This document shows, piece by piece, positions 7,752 to 14,858 of a stretch of 18,711 bases of DNA. The notes beneath the pieces are model-generated. The model saw nothing but the letters and a program-made list of their open reading frames with translations, made no database searches and was not told the origin of the DNA. Source of the DNA: Chlamydiota bacterium (lineage in GTDB: Bacteria; Auribacterota; UBA3054; B51-G9); contig QMOL01000020.1 of the NCBI GenBank assembly GCA_003648225.1, positions 1-18,711 of the forward strand. The letters run 5' to 3'. The first letter of the stretch is position 1. Each line of letters opens with the position of its first letter. A program made the position numbers and the translations under genes.

Positions 7752-7761
7752 ACGAGGTCGG
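7743..7761. repeat. hairpin ending the tandem repeat, REP-like
   Basis: CCGACCTC (7743-7750), AAC, GAGGTCGG (7754-7761) forms a perfect 8-bp stem with a 3-nt loop. It is followed by GGCTACA (7760-7766), the complement of TGTAGCC at the head of each 45-bp unit, so the whole block can fold as a nested structure. There is no T run after the stem, so it is not a standard terminator for clpC. It has the form of a dispersed extragenic palindrome. Confidence 0.6.
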
Positions 7762-7799
7762 CTACAGTCGAATATCGATACCGAACCAACGGCACGGTC

Positions 7800-7879
7800 G
7801 TTTCTCGTAACTCGCAACTTGCTACTATACTCAAAAATACTCTTAGTCCCATTAAGGACGTAATATTTGTAGCACAAAT
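7800..7879. repeat. further short repeats between clpC and the GHMP kinase
   Basis: This stretch holds micro-repeats CTCGTAA CTCGCAA CTTGCTA (7804-7824), a small palindrome GTCC/GGAC (7846-7849 and 7856-7859) and a hairpin ATTTGT AGC ACAAAT (7865-7879) that abuts the stop codon of the minus-strand kinase. None has a proper U tract. Taken with 7662-7761, most of this intergenic region is palindromic or repeated sequence and no gene is evident. Confidence 0.4.
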
Positions 7880-8923
7880 TCACACTATTTTATTAGATAC
7901 AGTTTTCCAAATTCGTAATCCGCGTCGCGAAAGATAAATTGGAAGTATCTGAAAATTGTGTTGGATAAGTGCTTTTTTTAATTCTCTTTTCTTGCTCATA
8001 TCCCCGTTTGTGAGAATCGCTACCGAACCGCCGTCTCCGCCTGCTCCGTTCACTTTACAACCAATTGCGTCAAAGTTATTTGCGATAGAAATTATTTCTT
8101 TAAAGCTGTCACAGATAAGATTTTTATGGAGAGCTTCCTGCACTTTAATATTTTCATTAAAAATTCCGCCAAGTTGGGCAAAATCTCCCTCGCATAAAGC
8201 ATTTTTCGACTGATGAGCCAACCGGCGGAGTTGTTCCAAACGCGAATCCTTGTGCGGCTCGTTTCCAAGATCAGCGATAACCATTTTATGGATTTCAGAT
8301 GACTGATGCGGTTTACCGATATAAGTCAAAAGGAGTCGTTGTTCGAGTTCCCACCAGATATTATTCGGAATTTTCAGTTTTGTAATATTTGTATGTGGAA
8401 ATTTATCTATTTCAATAAAATTTATCCCTCCATGAACACTTGCTAACTGATCCTGAACTCCACATTCAAGCCCTAACTCCTTTGTCTCGAGAGAATGCGC
8501 TAAAGATGCAACTTCATGCGGAGTAAGACGACCTGAAGTGAGAGCGTCAAGCGCTCCGGTTAACGCGACAGAAACCGCCGCGGAAGTCCCCATAGACGCT
8601 CCGGGCGGTGCGTAAGAAAAAATATTTATTTTTAACGCGATATCGTCCGGAAGTTTCATTGTTTTTATCGCGGCTTCGATCAAAGGGTGTTTATCATAAA
8701 TAATATTTCCCGGATTCACTGAATATGAATCCCCAAAATTCTCCGCGTTAATGACTACCCGGGATTCAGTTTCCGCAATAGGAAGCGAATTAATCTGAAT
8801 TTCTACATAAGGATATACCGCAATATTAAATACCGCACCAAATTTGGCGAAGTGAGTGTCTGTCCATCCACCCACATCACAGATTCTTGTTGGAGCGACA
8901 GCGTTAATGACTGTATTTTGCAT
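7880..8923 (-). CDS. GHMP-family sugar kinase (HddA / fucokinase-like)
   Basis: A 347-residue cytoplasmic kinase of the GHMP superfamily, unlike the 304-1560 kinase. The N-terminal motif APTRICDVGGWTD (10-22) is typical of heptose-7-phosphate kinases and the fucokinase kinase domain (usual form PxRxxFxGGGTD). The ATP-binding loop is PPGASMGTSAAVS (106-118). LGLECGVQDQ (150-159) places the catalytic Asp158, and NGAGGDGGS (292-300) is the C-terminal glycine motif. It likely phosphorylates a free or phosphorylated sugar at C1 or nearby; the substrate is not determinable. No other ADP-heptose genes are present. It is transcribed divergently from the GH13 lipoprotein gene, with the two promoters back to back. 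No Shine-Dalgarno is seen before the ATG. Confidence 0.85.
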   Translation of the reverse strand: MQNTVINAVAPTRICDVGGWTDTHFAKFGAVFNIAVYPYVEIQINSLPIAETESRVVINAENFGDSYSVNPGNIIYDKHPLIEAAIKTMKLPDDIALKINIFSYAPPGASMGTSAAVSVALTGALDALTSGRLTPHEVASLAHSLETKELGLECGVQDQLASVHGGINFIEIDKFPHTNITKLKIPNNIWWELEQRLLLTYIGKPHQSSEIHKMVIADLGNEPHKDSRLEQLRRLAHQSKNALCEGDFAQLGGIFNENIKVQEALHKNLICDSFKEIISIANNFDAIGCKVNGAGGDGGSVAILTNGDMSKKRELKKALIQHNFQILPIYLSRRGLRIWKTVSNKIV

Positions 8924-8927
8924 AAAA

Positions 8928-8951
8928 GGTTTTAAAGTTTTAAGGTTTTAA
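8928..8951. repeat. three 8-bp direct repeats in the kinase leader
   Basis: GGTTTTAA AGTTTTAA GGTTTTAA (8928-8935, 8936-8943, 8944-8951) lies just 5' of the GHMP kinase start on its transcript, where it reads as TTAAAACY three times. It may be slippage-derived or a regulatory leader; the sequence alone does not decide. Confidence 0.5.
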
Positions 8952-8967
8952 TTACGCATATAGTAAT

Positions 8968-8996
8968 ATAATAACATATACGCTGTTTTTTATCAA
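8968..8996 (-). promoter_or_regulatory. promoter of the 7880-8923 GHMP kinase
   Basis: Read on the minus strand, TTGATA (8996-8991) and TATTAT (8973-8968) are spaced by 17 bp, each matching consensus at five of six positions. The -35 lies only 8 bp from the -35 of the divergent GH13 promoter (9005-9010), so polymerases at the two promoters should compete. Confidence 0.55.
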
Positions 8997-9004
8997 ATTA
9001 GCGG

Positions 9005-9034
9005 TTGACATTTAAATAACAACTATGGTATAAT
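9005..9034 (+). promoter_or_regulatory. strong sigma-70 promoter of the GH13 lipoprotein gene
   Basis: A perfect TTGACA (9005-9010) and a perfect TATAAT (9029-9034) are separated by 18 bp. The predicted start is near 9041, in the middle of the palindromic operator at 9031-9052, an arrangement typical of direct repression. Confidence 0.85.
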
Positions 9035-9052
9035 TCGTAACGTTACGAATTA
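9031..9052. promoter_or_regulatory. LacI-type operator at the GH13 gene
   Basis: A 22-bp perfect palindrome with core AATTCGTAACGTTACGAA (9032-9049) and a central CpG, as in LacI/PurR-family operators. It overlaps the -10 box and the predicted start. The same 18 bp recur at 14885-14902 in front of the lacI-type gene, and identity extends to 20 of 21 positions when the -10 boxes are included (9029-9049 versus 14882-14902). The encoded LacI-family protein is the obvious candidate ligand. Bound repressor would block this promoter and could also affect the divergent kinase promoter. Confidence 0.85.
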
Positions 9053-9124
9053 ATGAATTTTAATAATTCAAATTAAAATCCTCTCAACTACTTTTAAACA
9101 AAGGGGAATAATAATCCAATATCT

Positions 9125-12040
9125 ATGAAATTATCAACTTTAAAATTAAAATCATTATTTATATTTTTTTTAATAATATGTTCCTGTGCCACACGATACG
9201 TGGAAAAAGCAGCAACAAATAATAGACAAAATACCAAAATTAAATTACCGGATAATTTTAACCCTAATAAATCAGGCTATATCTTTATGAACAAAACAAA
9301 TACTGTCAAATTTATTTATGATCCCTCTGCTTATAAAACTAAAATACTTCCGGAAGATAAGATTTATGTTCTCGGCTCTTTTAACGGCTGGCAAAAAAGT
9401 ATCGGCAGCAAAAATTGGGAAATGAAAAAAGATAAAAAGGTGTATATACTTGAAAAACCTTATGAACAGCTTTTTGTAAAAGGAGCTGGCGGTGACCCTG
9501 AGTTTAAGTTTTTGAAAAATAAAAATGAGTGGCAGGAACCAAATTATATTGATAAAAAATATACTCAGGGAAGAAATTTATTCATTAATAAAGATGTTTT
9601 CAGAAAACAGGAAGAAATTTCCGGATATCTGCTCTCAGATGATATTAAAAAAGTCACTTTTATTTTTCAGCCCGAAGTGTATGACCCGAATTTTAAAAAA
9701 AATAATGATATTTTCGTTGTCGGCACATTTAATAAATGGGCGGAAGCGATCGGGAACCCTGATTGGAAACTAAAAAAAACTCCGGGTGGAATTTATACTC
9801 TCGAAAAAAACGTTTCTGAAATTGATGTTCCGGGCGGAAGCGGTTATCCGGAATTCAAATTTGTTACAGACAAAGGCAAATGGCAGCAGATTGATAAAAT
9901 TAGCAGCAAGTATAAAAAAAATAACAATCTGTGGGTTAATTTTGACATTCATGGGGATATCACTCCCCCAACACCATCCAAAGCAGTTCTTACGGGAAAA
10001 TCAAGATTGGTTGTGACGTTCAGTGAACCGCTTAACAAAAATTCCGCTGAAAACTCGGTTAATTATGTTTTAAAAGACGGAACGGTAAAATCCGCAACTT
10101 TACTTCCTAATTTAAAAGATGTAAAACTTGTAATTTCACCGATTGACATTGAAGCTGAAAATTATGTAATTGATAACCAAATTACAATAACCGGTATTTC
10201 AGATAAAAACGGTGTAAAAATGAAAAGGAAAACTACTTTACCGTTAACTATTTCACGACCACTCCTGAAAAAGTTTTTCGATTCAATTCCGGCGGTAAAT
10301 TTCGGTTTGGGCGCTGTAATCGAAAAAGAAAAAGTGGATTTTCGACTTTTTGGACCGCGATTAAAAAATGCCGAAGTCCTGCTTTACAAAAATTCCGAAG
10401 ATAAAGAACCGTTTAAAAAATTGAAAATGAATCGCGGAAATAATTTTATCTGGTCGGCTGACGCTTCAAAAAAAGAAATTCCTCACGGCACATTTTATAA
10501 ATTTCTGATTCATAAAAGTGAAGGTGATTTTTTGGTTAATGATCCTTACACAAAAGCAAGTGTCGGTTCCGCGGGAAAATCAATTGTAATTTATCACGAA
10601 ACAAAAGACGCCCCTTTCACGGGTTGGCAAGATAAGAATTACACAACACCGTCCAAAGACAAAATTATAATTTATGAAACACACATTGCGGATTTAACAG
10701 GTAAAAATCCGGCTTGTTCAGACATTCCTCATACATTTCTCGCAATGACGATTGATAAACCGGGCAGTCCGTTGAATTATTTGAGGAAACTTGGGATAAA
10801 CGCAGTGGAATTTTTACCGTTGCATGAATATCAAAACGGTGCGGAAATCAATTTCATGAAACATTACAGCTGGGGCTATATGACAAGTTTATATTTCGCT
10901 CCGGAAAGCTCTTTTTCAACCGATCCTGCCGGCAGAAAACAAGTGAGCGAATTGAAAAAAATGGTTGATACACTCCATAAAAACGGGATTGCCGTGATAG
11001 TGGACGTTGTCTTTAATCACACGAGTAATGCTGATAACGCGCTTGGAATGATTGATTCCGAATATTATTTTACCGGCGGGAATAAATCGGGATGCGGAAA
11101 TGATACTTATTGTTCTCGACCAATGATGAGAAAATTAATACTTGACAGTTTGAATTATTGGCTAAAGGAGTATCACATTGACGGGTTCCGTTTTGATTTA
11201 TCACATTTAATTGACCAGAAGAATTTATTTACAGCGGAAAACATTGCAAAATTAGAATCCGCGAAAATGACAAAAGGAAATTTAATTCTTATTGCCGAAG
11301 ATTGGTCAAATAATCGCGCAGAACTTAAAAATACGACTGTTGCCCGATGGAATGATTCTTTTCGGGAAGATGTTAAAGATTTTATCAGCAGAGGGAAAAA
11401 GAAAAATTCTATTTTGGACAGAATCCGTTGGAGCAAAGATAAAAATTTTTATGCTAATCCCATGGAAACTGTGAATTATATTGAAAGTCACGATGAGGAA
11501 ACTATAGCTAATAGATTGAATAACGAGGAATGGACTAATAAAACCAATATCATCAATCGAGCGAAAATGGCGGGAATAATTTTGCTCACATCACAAGGAA
11601 TCCCTATGATTTTGGAGGGCCAGGCTGTTATGCGAGATAAGGATGTTCAAACTCAGGACTATAAAAGTAATGTAATAGACTGGAATTTAATGAAAAATAA
11701 TTCTGATTTTCTTGATTTTTATAAAAAATTAATTGCGTTGCGGATGAAAAATCCTGTTTTGAGATTAGCAGAGGATCAACCAAATAGTTTTTATAAATCT
11801 TTGAAAACTAAAAATAAGCACGCGGCAGGATATGTTCTTAACGCGGATTCTTCAATAAAAAATGAACCCAAAATCGTTGTTTTGCTTAACCCGTCGAAAA
11901 ATGTCGCTGAATTTATTTTGCCGGAAGGAAAGTGGAAATTAATTGCTGATGAAAAAGAATTTTATGAAAAAGAAGGGAAAGAGATTGATGGGAAGATAAT
12001 ACTTGAAGAAGGGGCATTCATCTTAGGAATGCAGAAGTGA
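9125..12040 (+). CDS. GH13 pullulanase-like lipoprotein with two tandem starch-binding-type modules
   Basis: A 971-residue surface or periplasmic glycosidase. The signal MKLSTLKLKS plus hydrophobic core ends in a probable lipobox ICSC with lipidated Cys21. Two homologous AMPK-beta/CBM48-like modules follow (about 60-155 and 176-272), each with VxGxFNxW (LGSFNGW 83-89, VGTFNKW 199-205) and a later PEFKF. Next come an SbsA-type Ig-like segment (about 280-378) and a pullulanase N-terminal CBM48 (about 390-475). The GH13 barrel has YSWGY (581-585, like YNWGY of type I pullulanases), DVVFNH (627-632), nucleophile Asp691 in GFRFD, acid/base Glu725 in LIAED and transition-state Asp790 in ESHD. Expected activity is hydrolysis of alpha-1,6 branch points in starch, glycogen or pullulan; an alpha-1,4 activity is possible. 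AAGGGG (9101-9106) lies too far upstream to be a normal ribosome-binding site, but no other start fits the lipoprotein signal. Transcription is from the operator-overlapped promoter. Confidence 0.92.
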   Translation: MKLSTLKLKSLFIFFLIICSCATRYVEKAATNNRQNTKIKLPDNFNPNKSGYIFMNKTNTVKFIYDPSAYKTKILPEDKIYVLGSFNGWQKSIGSKNWEMKKDKKVYILEKPYEQLFVKGAGGDPEFKFLKNKNEWQEPNYIDKKYTQGRNLFINKDVFRKQEEISGYLLSDDIKKVTFIFQPEVYDPNFKKNNDIFVVGTFNKWAEAIGNPDWKLKKTPGGIYTLEKNVSEIDVPGGSGYPEFKFVTDKGKWQQIDKISSKYKKNNNLWVNFDIHGDITPPTPSKAVLTGKSRLVVTFSEPLNKNSAENSVNYVLKDGTVKSATLLPNLKDVKLVISPIDIEAENYVIDNQITITGISDKNGVKMKRKTTLPLTISRPLLKKFFDSIPAVNFGLGAVIEKEKVDFRLFGPRLKNAEVLLYKNSEDKEPFKKLKMNRGNNFIWSADASKKEIPHGTFYKFLIHKSEGDFLVNDPYTKASVGSAGKSIVIYHETKDAPFTGWQDKNYTTPSKDKIIIYETHIADLTGKNPACSDIPHTFLAMTIDKPGSPLNYLRKLGINAVEFLPLHEYQNGAEINFMKHYSWGYMTSLYFAPESSFSTDPAGRKQVSELKKMVDTLHKNGIAVIVDVVFNHTSNADNALGMIDSEYYFTGGNKSGCGNDTYCSRPMMRKLILDSLNYWLKEYHIDGFRFDLSHLIDQKNLFTAENIAKLESAKMTKGNLILIAEDWSNNRAELKNTTVARWNDSFREDVKDFISRGKKKNSILDRIRWSKDKNFYANPMETVNYIESHDEETIANRLNNEEWTNKTNIINRAKMAGIILLTSQGIPMILEGQAVMRDKDVQTQDYKSNVIDWNLMKNNSDFLDFYKKLIALRMKNPVLRLAEDQPNSFYKSLKTKNKHAAGYVLNADSSIKNEPKIVVLLNPSKNVAEFILPEGKWKLIADEKEFYEKEGKEIDGKIILEEGAFILGMQK

Positions 12041-12476
12041 ACCACGAAATAAAGAATTTGCAAAACAATTAAATTCATTAACAGAACTATTTAAACAGTA
12101 CGATTGAGAAATTTATTTGACAAAATCATTTGATGACAAAACGATTTGTTTCATTTATTTGCAAAATAATTTAATAGCAAAATGATTAGAATACAAGAAA
12201 TAAAATTATATTTATTATGAATTATTTTACGAGCTCACGAATACGTCCTGAGTATTTAGGATAGCGCTTTAGCAAGATAATTTCTTTTGCAGTACTATTT
12301 ATGGGGAATACGATTAAATTCATCTATTGGCAACAATGAAATAATGTGCGTATTATCGCATATTCATTATTTAGTGGCAAAACAATGACCCATACGAACA
12401 GCGGGGTTATTTCATTGAAATATAAATATAATTTCCGTGTCTTTCCGTGTGTTCCGTGGGCAAAAAATAATTAAAA
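12041..12476. repeat. 436-bp non-coding region with degenerate GCAAAA repeats
   Basis: No credible gene is seen. The region holds at least seven degenerate copies of a unit close to GNCAAAAYRATT: 12060-12070, 12119-12130, 12135-12147, 12161-12171, 12177-12187, 12329-12340 and 12376-12387. The right end has a short direct repeat TTTCCGTGT / TTTCCGTGT / GTTCCGTGG (12432-12459). Its reverse complement begins CCCACGGAA, which resembles ACCACGAAAT at the left end (12041-12050), a loose inverted relation between the two edges. It separates the convergent GH13 and malQ genes. No clear rho-independent terminator is visible for either. Confidence 0.5.
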
Positions 12477-13979
12477 TCATTCTTCCGTGGTTTCTGTTCT
12501 TCCGTAAAGTTCAGTCAAATCTTTCAATCTGACACCGAGAAATTCGGTTAATTCTTCTTTTTTAAATCTCCATTGCCAATTGCCTCCCGCTTTACCCGGG
12601 AAGTTCATTCGTGCTTTACTGCCGAGAGATAAAATGTCCTGCAAAGGTATAACGGCAAGTTCAGAGACAGAAGCGAGAGCTGTTCGAATCATATCCCAAG
12701 CAATATCATTTCCGCTGCATTTTAAATATTTTCTGACATGATTTTGGGTGTTTTCGTCAAGTTGATTGTACCATCCTTTAGAAGTATTGTTGTCATGGCT
12801 TCCTGAATAAACCACGGATTTGCGTTCATAATTATGTGGCAGGAAGATATTTTTCGCGTTCCCGCCGAAAGCAAATTGTAAAATTTTCATTCCCGGGAAA
12901 CCGAATTTTTCACGAAGTTCGACAACATCATCGGTAATTTCCCCGAGGTCTTCCGCGAGGAAAGGTAATTTTCCGAAATGAGAATTAAGAGTATTGAACA
13001 ACTCGCAACCGGGAACTTTTTCCCATTTCCCTTTTTCCGCGGTTTTATTTTCAGCCGGAACACTCCAACAGGCGGCAAATCCGCGAAAGTGATCAATCCG
13101 GATAACATCAACGGTTTTCATCAACCATTCAAATCTATCAATCCACCATTTAAAGTTATTGTTTTGACAGACATTCCAATTGTAAAGCGGGTTACCCCAT
13201 AGTTGACCTGTTTTTGAAAAATAATCAGGAGGAACGCCTGCCACGTGGGTCATTTGACCTTTATTGTCAAGCAGAAACAGTTCCGGATTAGCCCAAACGT
13301 CAACGCTGTCATAAGCGACAAAGATGGGCATATCGCCTATAATTTTTATTCCGTGTTTATTAGCGTAATTTTTAAGTTCAAACCATTGTTTAAAAAATAA
13401 AAATTGAATAAATTTATGAAATTCAATTTTAATTTTATTGTTATTTTCCGGAGTGAATTTTAGTTTCCCTTTTCCATAACTCCACGCACTCCAAATTTTA
13501 CCGTTGTTTTCATCTTTATAAGCCATGAATGCCGAATAATCATCTAACCAGTTTTTCTGTTGGTCTTTAAATTCAGAGAATTCGGAGATTAATTTTTGGT
13601 GTTGCGATTTTTTAAAATGATTAAAAGCTTTTGCAAGGAGTTTATTATGAAATTTTATTACCGTGCCGTAATCGATTTTTTCATCAGAAAATTTGTGCTT
13701 ATGAAGCAAATCCTTTTCAGTAAGTAAACCGGTTTTTCTAAGTTCTTCTAAACAAATTAAATTCGTGTTGCCCGCAAAAGCGGAAAATCCCGCGTAAGGG
13801 GAGTCACCGTAACCTGTTGGTTCAAGCGGCATAACCTGCCAGAAAGACTGTCCCGCGGAATGAAGGAAATTGACGAAAGAGTAAGCTGATTTACCGAGGG
13901 AGCCGATGCCATATTTTCCCGGCAGAGAAGTAGGGTGCAGCAACACGCCGCAATTTCTTTTATTAATATTTTTTTTCAT
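12477..13979 (-). CDS. malQ: 4-alpha-glucanotransferase (amylomaltase, GH77)
   Basis: Transfers maltosyl or longer glucan units between maltodextrins, releasing glucose, in the cytoplasm. The 500-residue length is typical of bacterial and plant-type amylomaltases without the longer Enterobacterial N-terminal region. Diagnostic stretches are GVLLHPTSLPG (11-21), PLEPTGYGDSPYAG (51-64), nucleophile Asp296 in IRIDHFRGF, acid/base Glu343 in LAEDLG and Asp396 in GSHDNN, plus GNPLYNW (262-268) of the active-site cleft. There is no signal peptide, so it acts on imported maltodextrins, complementing the exported GH13 and GH57 enzymes encoded nearby. Its start is 18 bp after the stop of the VapC-like gene on the same strand with no promoter visible in the gap, suggesting co-transcription. 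No copy of the LacI-type operator is present. Confidence 0.96.
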   Translation of the reverse strand: MKKNINKRNCGVLLHPTSLPGKYGIGSLGKSAYSFVNFLHSAGQSFWQVMPLEPTGYGDSPYAGFSAFAGNTNLICLEELRKTGLLTEKDLLHKHKFSDEKIDYGTVIKFHNKLLAKAFNHFKKSQHQKLISEFSEFKDQQKNWLDDYSAFMAYKDENNGKIWSAWSYGKGKLKFTPENNNKIKIEFHKFIQFLFFKQWFELKNYANKHGIKIIGDMPIFVAYDSVDVWANPELFLLDNKGQMTHVAGVPPDYFSKTGQLWGNPLYNWNVCQNNNFKWWIDRFEWLMKTVDVIRIDHFRGFAACWSVPAENKTAEKGKWEKVPGCELFNTLNSHFGKLPFLAEDLGEITDDVVELREKFGFPGMKILQFAFGGNAKNIFLPHNYERKSVVYSGSHDNNTSKGWYNQLDENTQNHVRKYLKCSGNDIAWDMIRTALASVSELAVIPLQDILSLGSKARMNFPGKAGGNWQWRFKKEELTEFLGVRLKDLTELYGRTETTEE

Positions 13980-13997
13980 AAGAGAGTACGAGAATAA

Positions 13998-14402
13998 TTA
14001 TTCAACCCAGTCAATGCAGGGCAGAGAATTAATTTGAGAAAAATGTTTTTGGTTATGAGTAACTAAAGTCAAGTTGTTTTTAAGGGCGGTAGCGGCGATT
14101 ATTATATCAGCATCACCGATTTTAGACCCCTTTTTTCTTAAAGAGGCGGAAACATCCGCAAAAATATCAGCACAGGCACTATTAAAAGGAACGATTTCCA
14201 AGTAATTTAGAAAATCCGTAACAGTTTTCATCGCTTTGACAGCTCGCTTGCCTTTCAAATTTCTTGGACCGAGAAGCAGTTCTGCTTTTGTCATTGCTGA
14301 TATAGAAAATTCATCTAAAGTCAGAGAAGAAAGTTTTTTTACCACAGAAGGAACACCGCGTAAATACGCGATAATAATATCGGTATCAATTAAATACTTC
14401 AT
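13998..14402 (-). CDS. vapC: PIN-domain ribonuclease toxin, VapC family
   Basis: A 134-residue PIN-domain protein of standard VapC length. The acidic metal-binding residues are visible: Asp6 (with Asp8) in LIDTDIII, Glu41 in KAEL, and Asp97/Asp99 in GDADIIIAATAL (97-108), with the final polar residue Asn117 in THNQKHF. VapC toxins cleave RNA, often initiator tRNA or rRNA, when freed from their antitoxin. The start codon overlaps the antitoxin stop by one base (TAATG at 14404-14400), the usual sign of translational coupling in toxin-antitoxin pairs. All catalytic positions are intact, so the toxin should be active. Confidence 0.93.
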   Translation of the reverse strand: MKYLIDTDIIIAYLRGVPSVVKKLSSLTLDEFSISAMTKAELLLGPRNLKGKRAVKAMKTVTDFLNYLEIVPFNSACADIFADVSASLRKKGSKIGDADIIIAATALKNNLTLVTHNQKHFSQINSLPCIDWVE

Positions 14403-14668
14403 TATTTACTCCAATGTTTGGATTTTTTACGTCGGGAGATAATTTCATCAGCCCAATCTTCTGCTTCTTTGTCTGTAATGTCAATACTCCCGGCGAATTT
14501 TGCCACAATATTGTTTGATGGGTCTTCAGTGTTGTCGTGAACGGGAGCCAGCATGGCGATAATATTATTATTTTTTTTAATGAATATTTTTTCATTTTTA
14601 AAGCCGGCACGGTTAAGTAATTCGCCGAGGTGTATTTTAGCGTAAGTTGCTGTAACGGTAGAGTTCAT
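14402..14668 (-). CDS. Phd/YefM-type antitoxin
   Basis: An 88-residue protein with the Phd/YefM N-terminal pattern: VTATYAKIHLGELLNRA (5-21), then a KIFIKKNNNIIAMLAPV stretch (27-43) matching the usual 'I.R.GKPVA.L.P' strand pair. The C-terminal half is charged and probably binds the toxin; it ends in a basic RRKKSKHWSK tail. It should neutralise the downstream VapC by binding its active site, and repress its own promoter through its N-terminal dimer domain. The gene precedes the toxin, the normal order. No strong ribosome-binding site is seen. Confidence 0.86.
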   Translation of the reverse strand: MNSTVTATYAKIHLGELLNRAGFKNEKIFIKKNNNIIAMLAPVHDNTEDPSNNIVAKFAGSIDITDKEAEDWADEIISRRKKSKHWSK

Positions 14669-14685
14669 AATAATGTTGAGTTATA

Positions 14686-14721
14686 AATTAATCATTTTAA
14701 CTATTTTAATCACTTTAACCA
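14686..14721. promoter_or_regulatory. four 9-bp tandem repeats between promoter and antitoxin start, candidate autoregulatory site
   Basis: The units AATTAATCA, TTTTAACTA, TTTTAATCA and CTTTAACCA run without gaps from 14686 to 14721 (consensus close to YTTTAAYYA). They cover the predicted transcription start and leader of the toxin-antitoxin operon. Phd/YefM antitoxins usually bind short repeats at their own promoter, which fits this position, but low complexity means chance cannot be excluded. Confidence 0.5.
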
Positions 14722-14749
14722 TTCTATCATTTTTCCTGTTTTTTGTCAA
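14721..14749 (-). promoter_or_regulatory. promoter of the toxin-antitoxin-malQ transcription unit
   Basis: On the minus strand a perfect TTGACA (14749-14744) is followed after 17 bp by TAGAAT (14726-14721), five of six to consensus. It lies 52 bp ahead of the antitoxin start. No separate promoter is apparent for malQ, so this may serve all three genes. Confidence 0.7.
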
Positions 14750-14756
14750 TAAATTT

Positions 14757-14778
14757 AATTTGCTTGCAAAAGCAAATT
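14757..14778. repeat. stem-loop with GCAA tetraloop upstream of the toxin-antitoxin promoter
   Basis: AATTTGCTT (14757-14765), loop GCAA (14766-14769), AAGCAAATT (14770-14778) is a perfect 9-bp inverted repeat. It shares the GCAAAAGC centre with the larger hairpin downstream of the lacI gene (15994-16017), so similar hairpins flank that gene. Confidence 0.6.
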
Positions 14779-14800
14779 TCCTCCAAGTGCCTGATAAAAT

Positions 14801-14824
14801 CCCCCTAACCCCCTTTACAAAGGG
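14801..14824. repeat. C-rich palindromic patch in the intergenic region
   Basis: CCCCCTAACC (14801-14810) is followed by CCCTTT AC AAAGGG (14811-14824), a perfect 6-bp stem. The composition contrasts with the AT-rich surroundings and recalls dispersed intergenic palindromes. An open frame crossing it (14673-14873) looks spurious. Confidence 0.4.
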
Positions 14825-14833
14825 AAATACAAT

Positions 14834-14854
14834 AACCGGCACGAAACCGGCACG
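14834..14854. repeat. paired 10-bp direct repeats upstream of the lacI promoter
   Basis: AACCGGCACG occurs at 14834-14843 and again at 14845-14854, an 11-bp period or about one helical turn. The second copy ends 4 bp before the -35 box (14859). Same-face direct repeats in this position can be activator sites; no protein is suggested by the sequence. Confidence 0.5.
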
Positions 14855-14858
14855 TCAC

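Noticed and set aside
7451..7852. 133-codon minus-strand frame with repeated QKPQPAAAATK peptide
   Set aside because: It overlaps the 3' end of clpC and simply translates the 45-bp tandem repeat and adjoining palindromes; no start context or homology is apparent.
12041..12476. CRISPR array
   Set aside because: The GCAAAA-type units are short, degenerate and irregularly spaced, with no conserved repeat length, unique spacers or cas genes.
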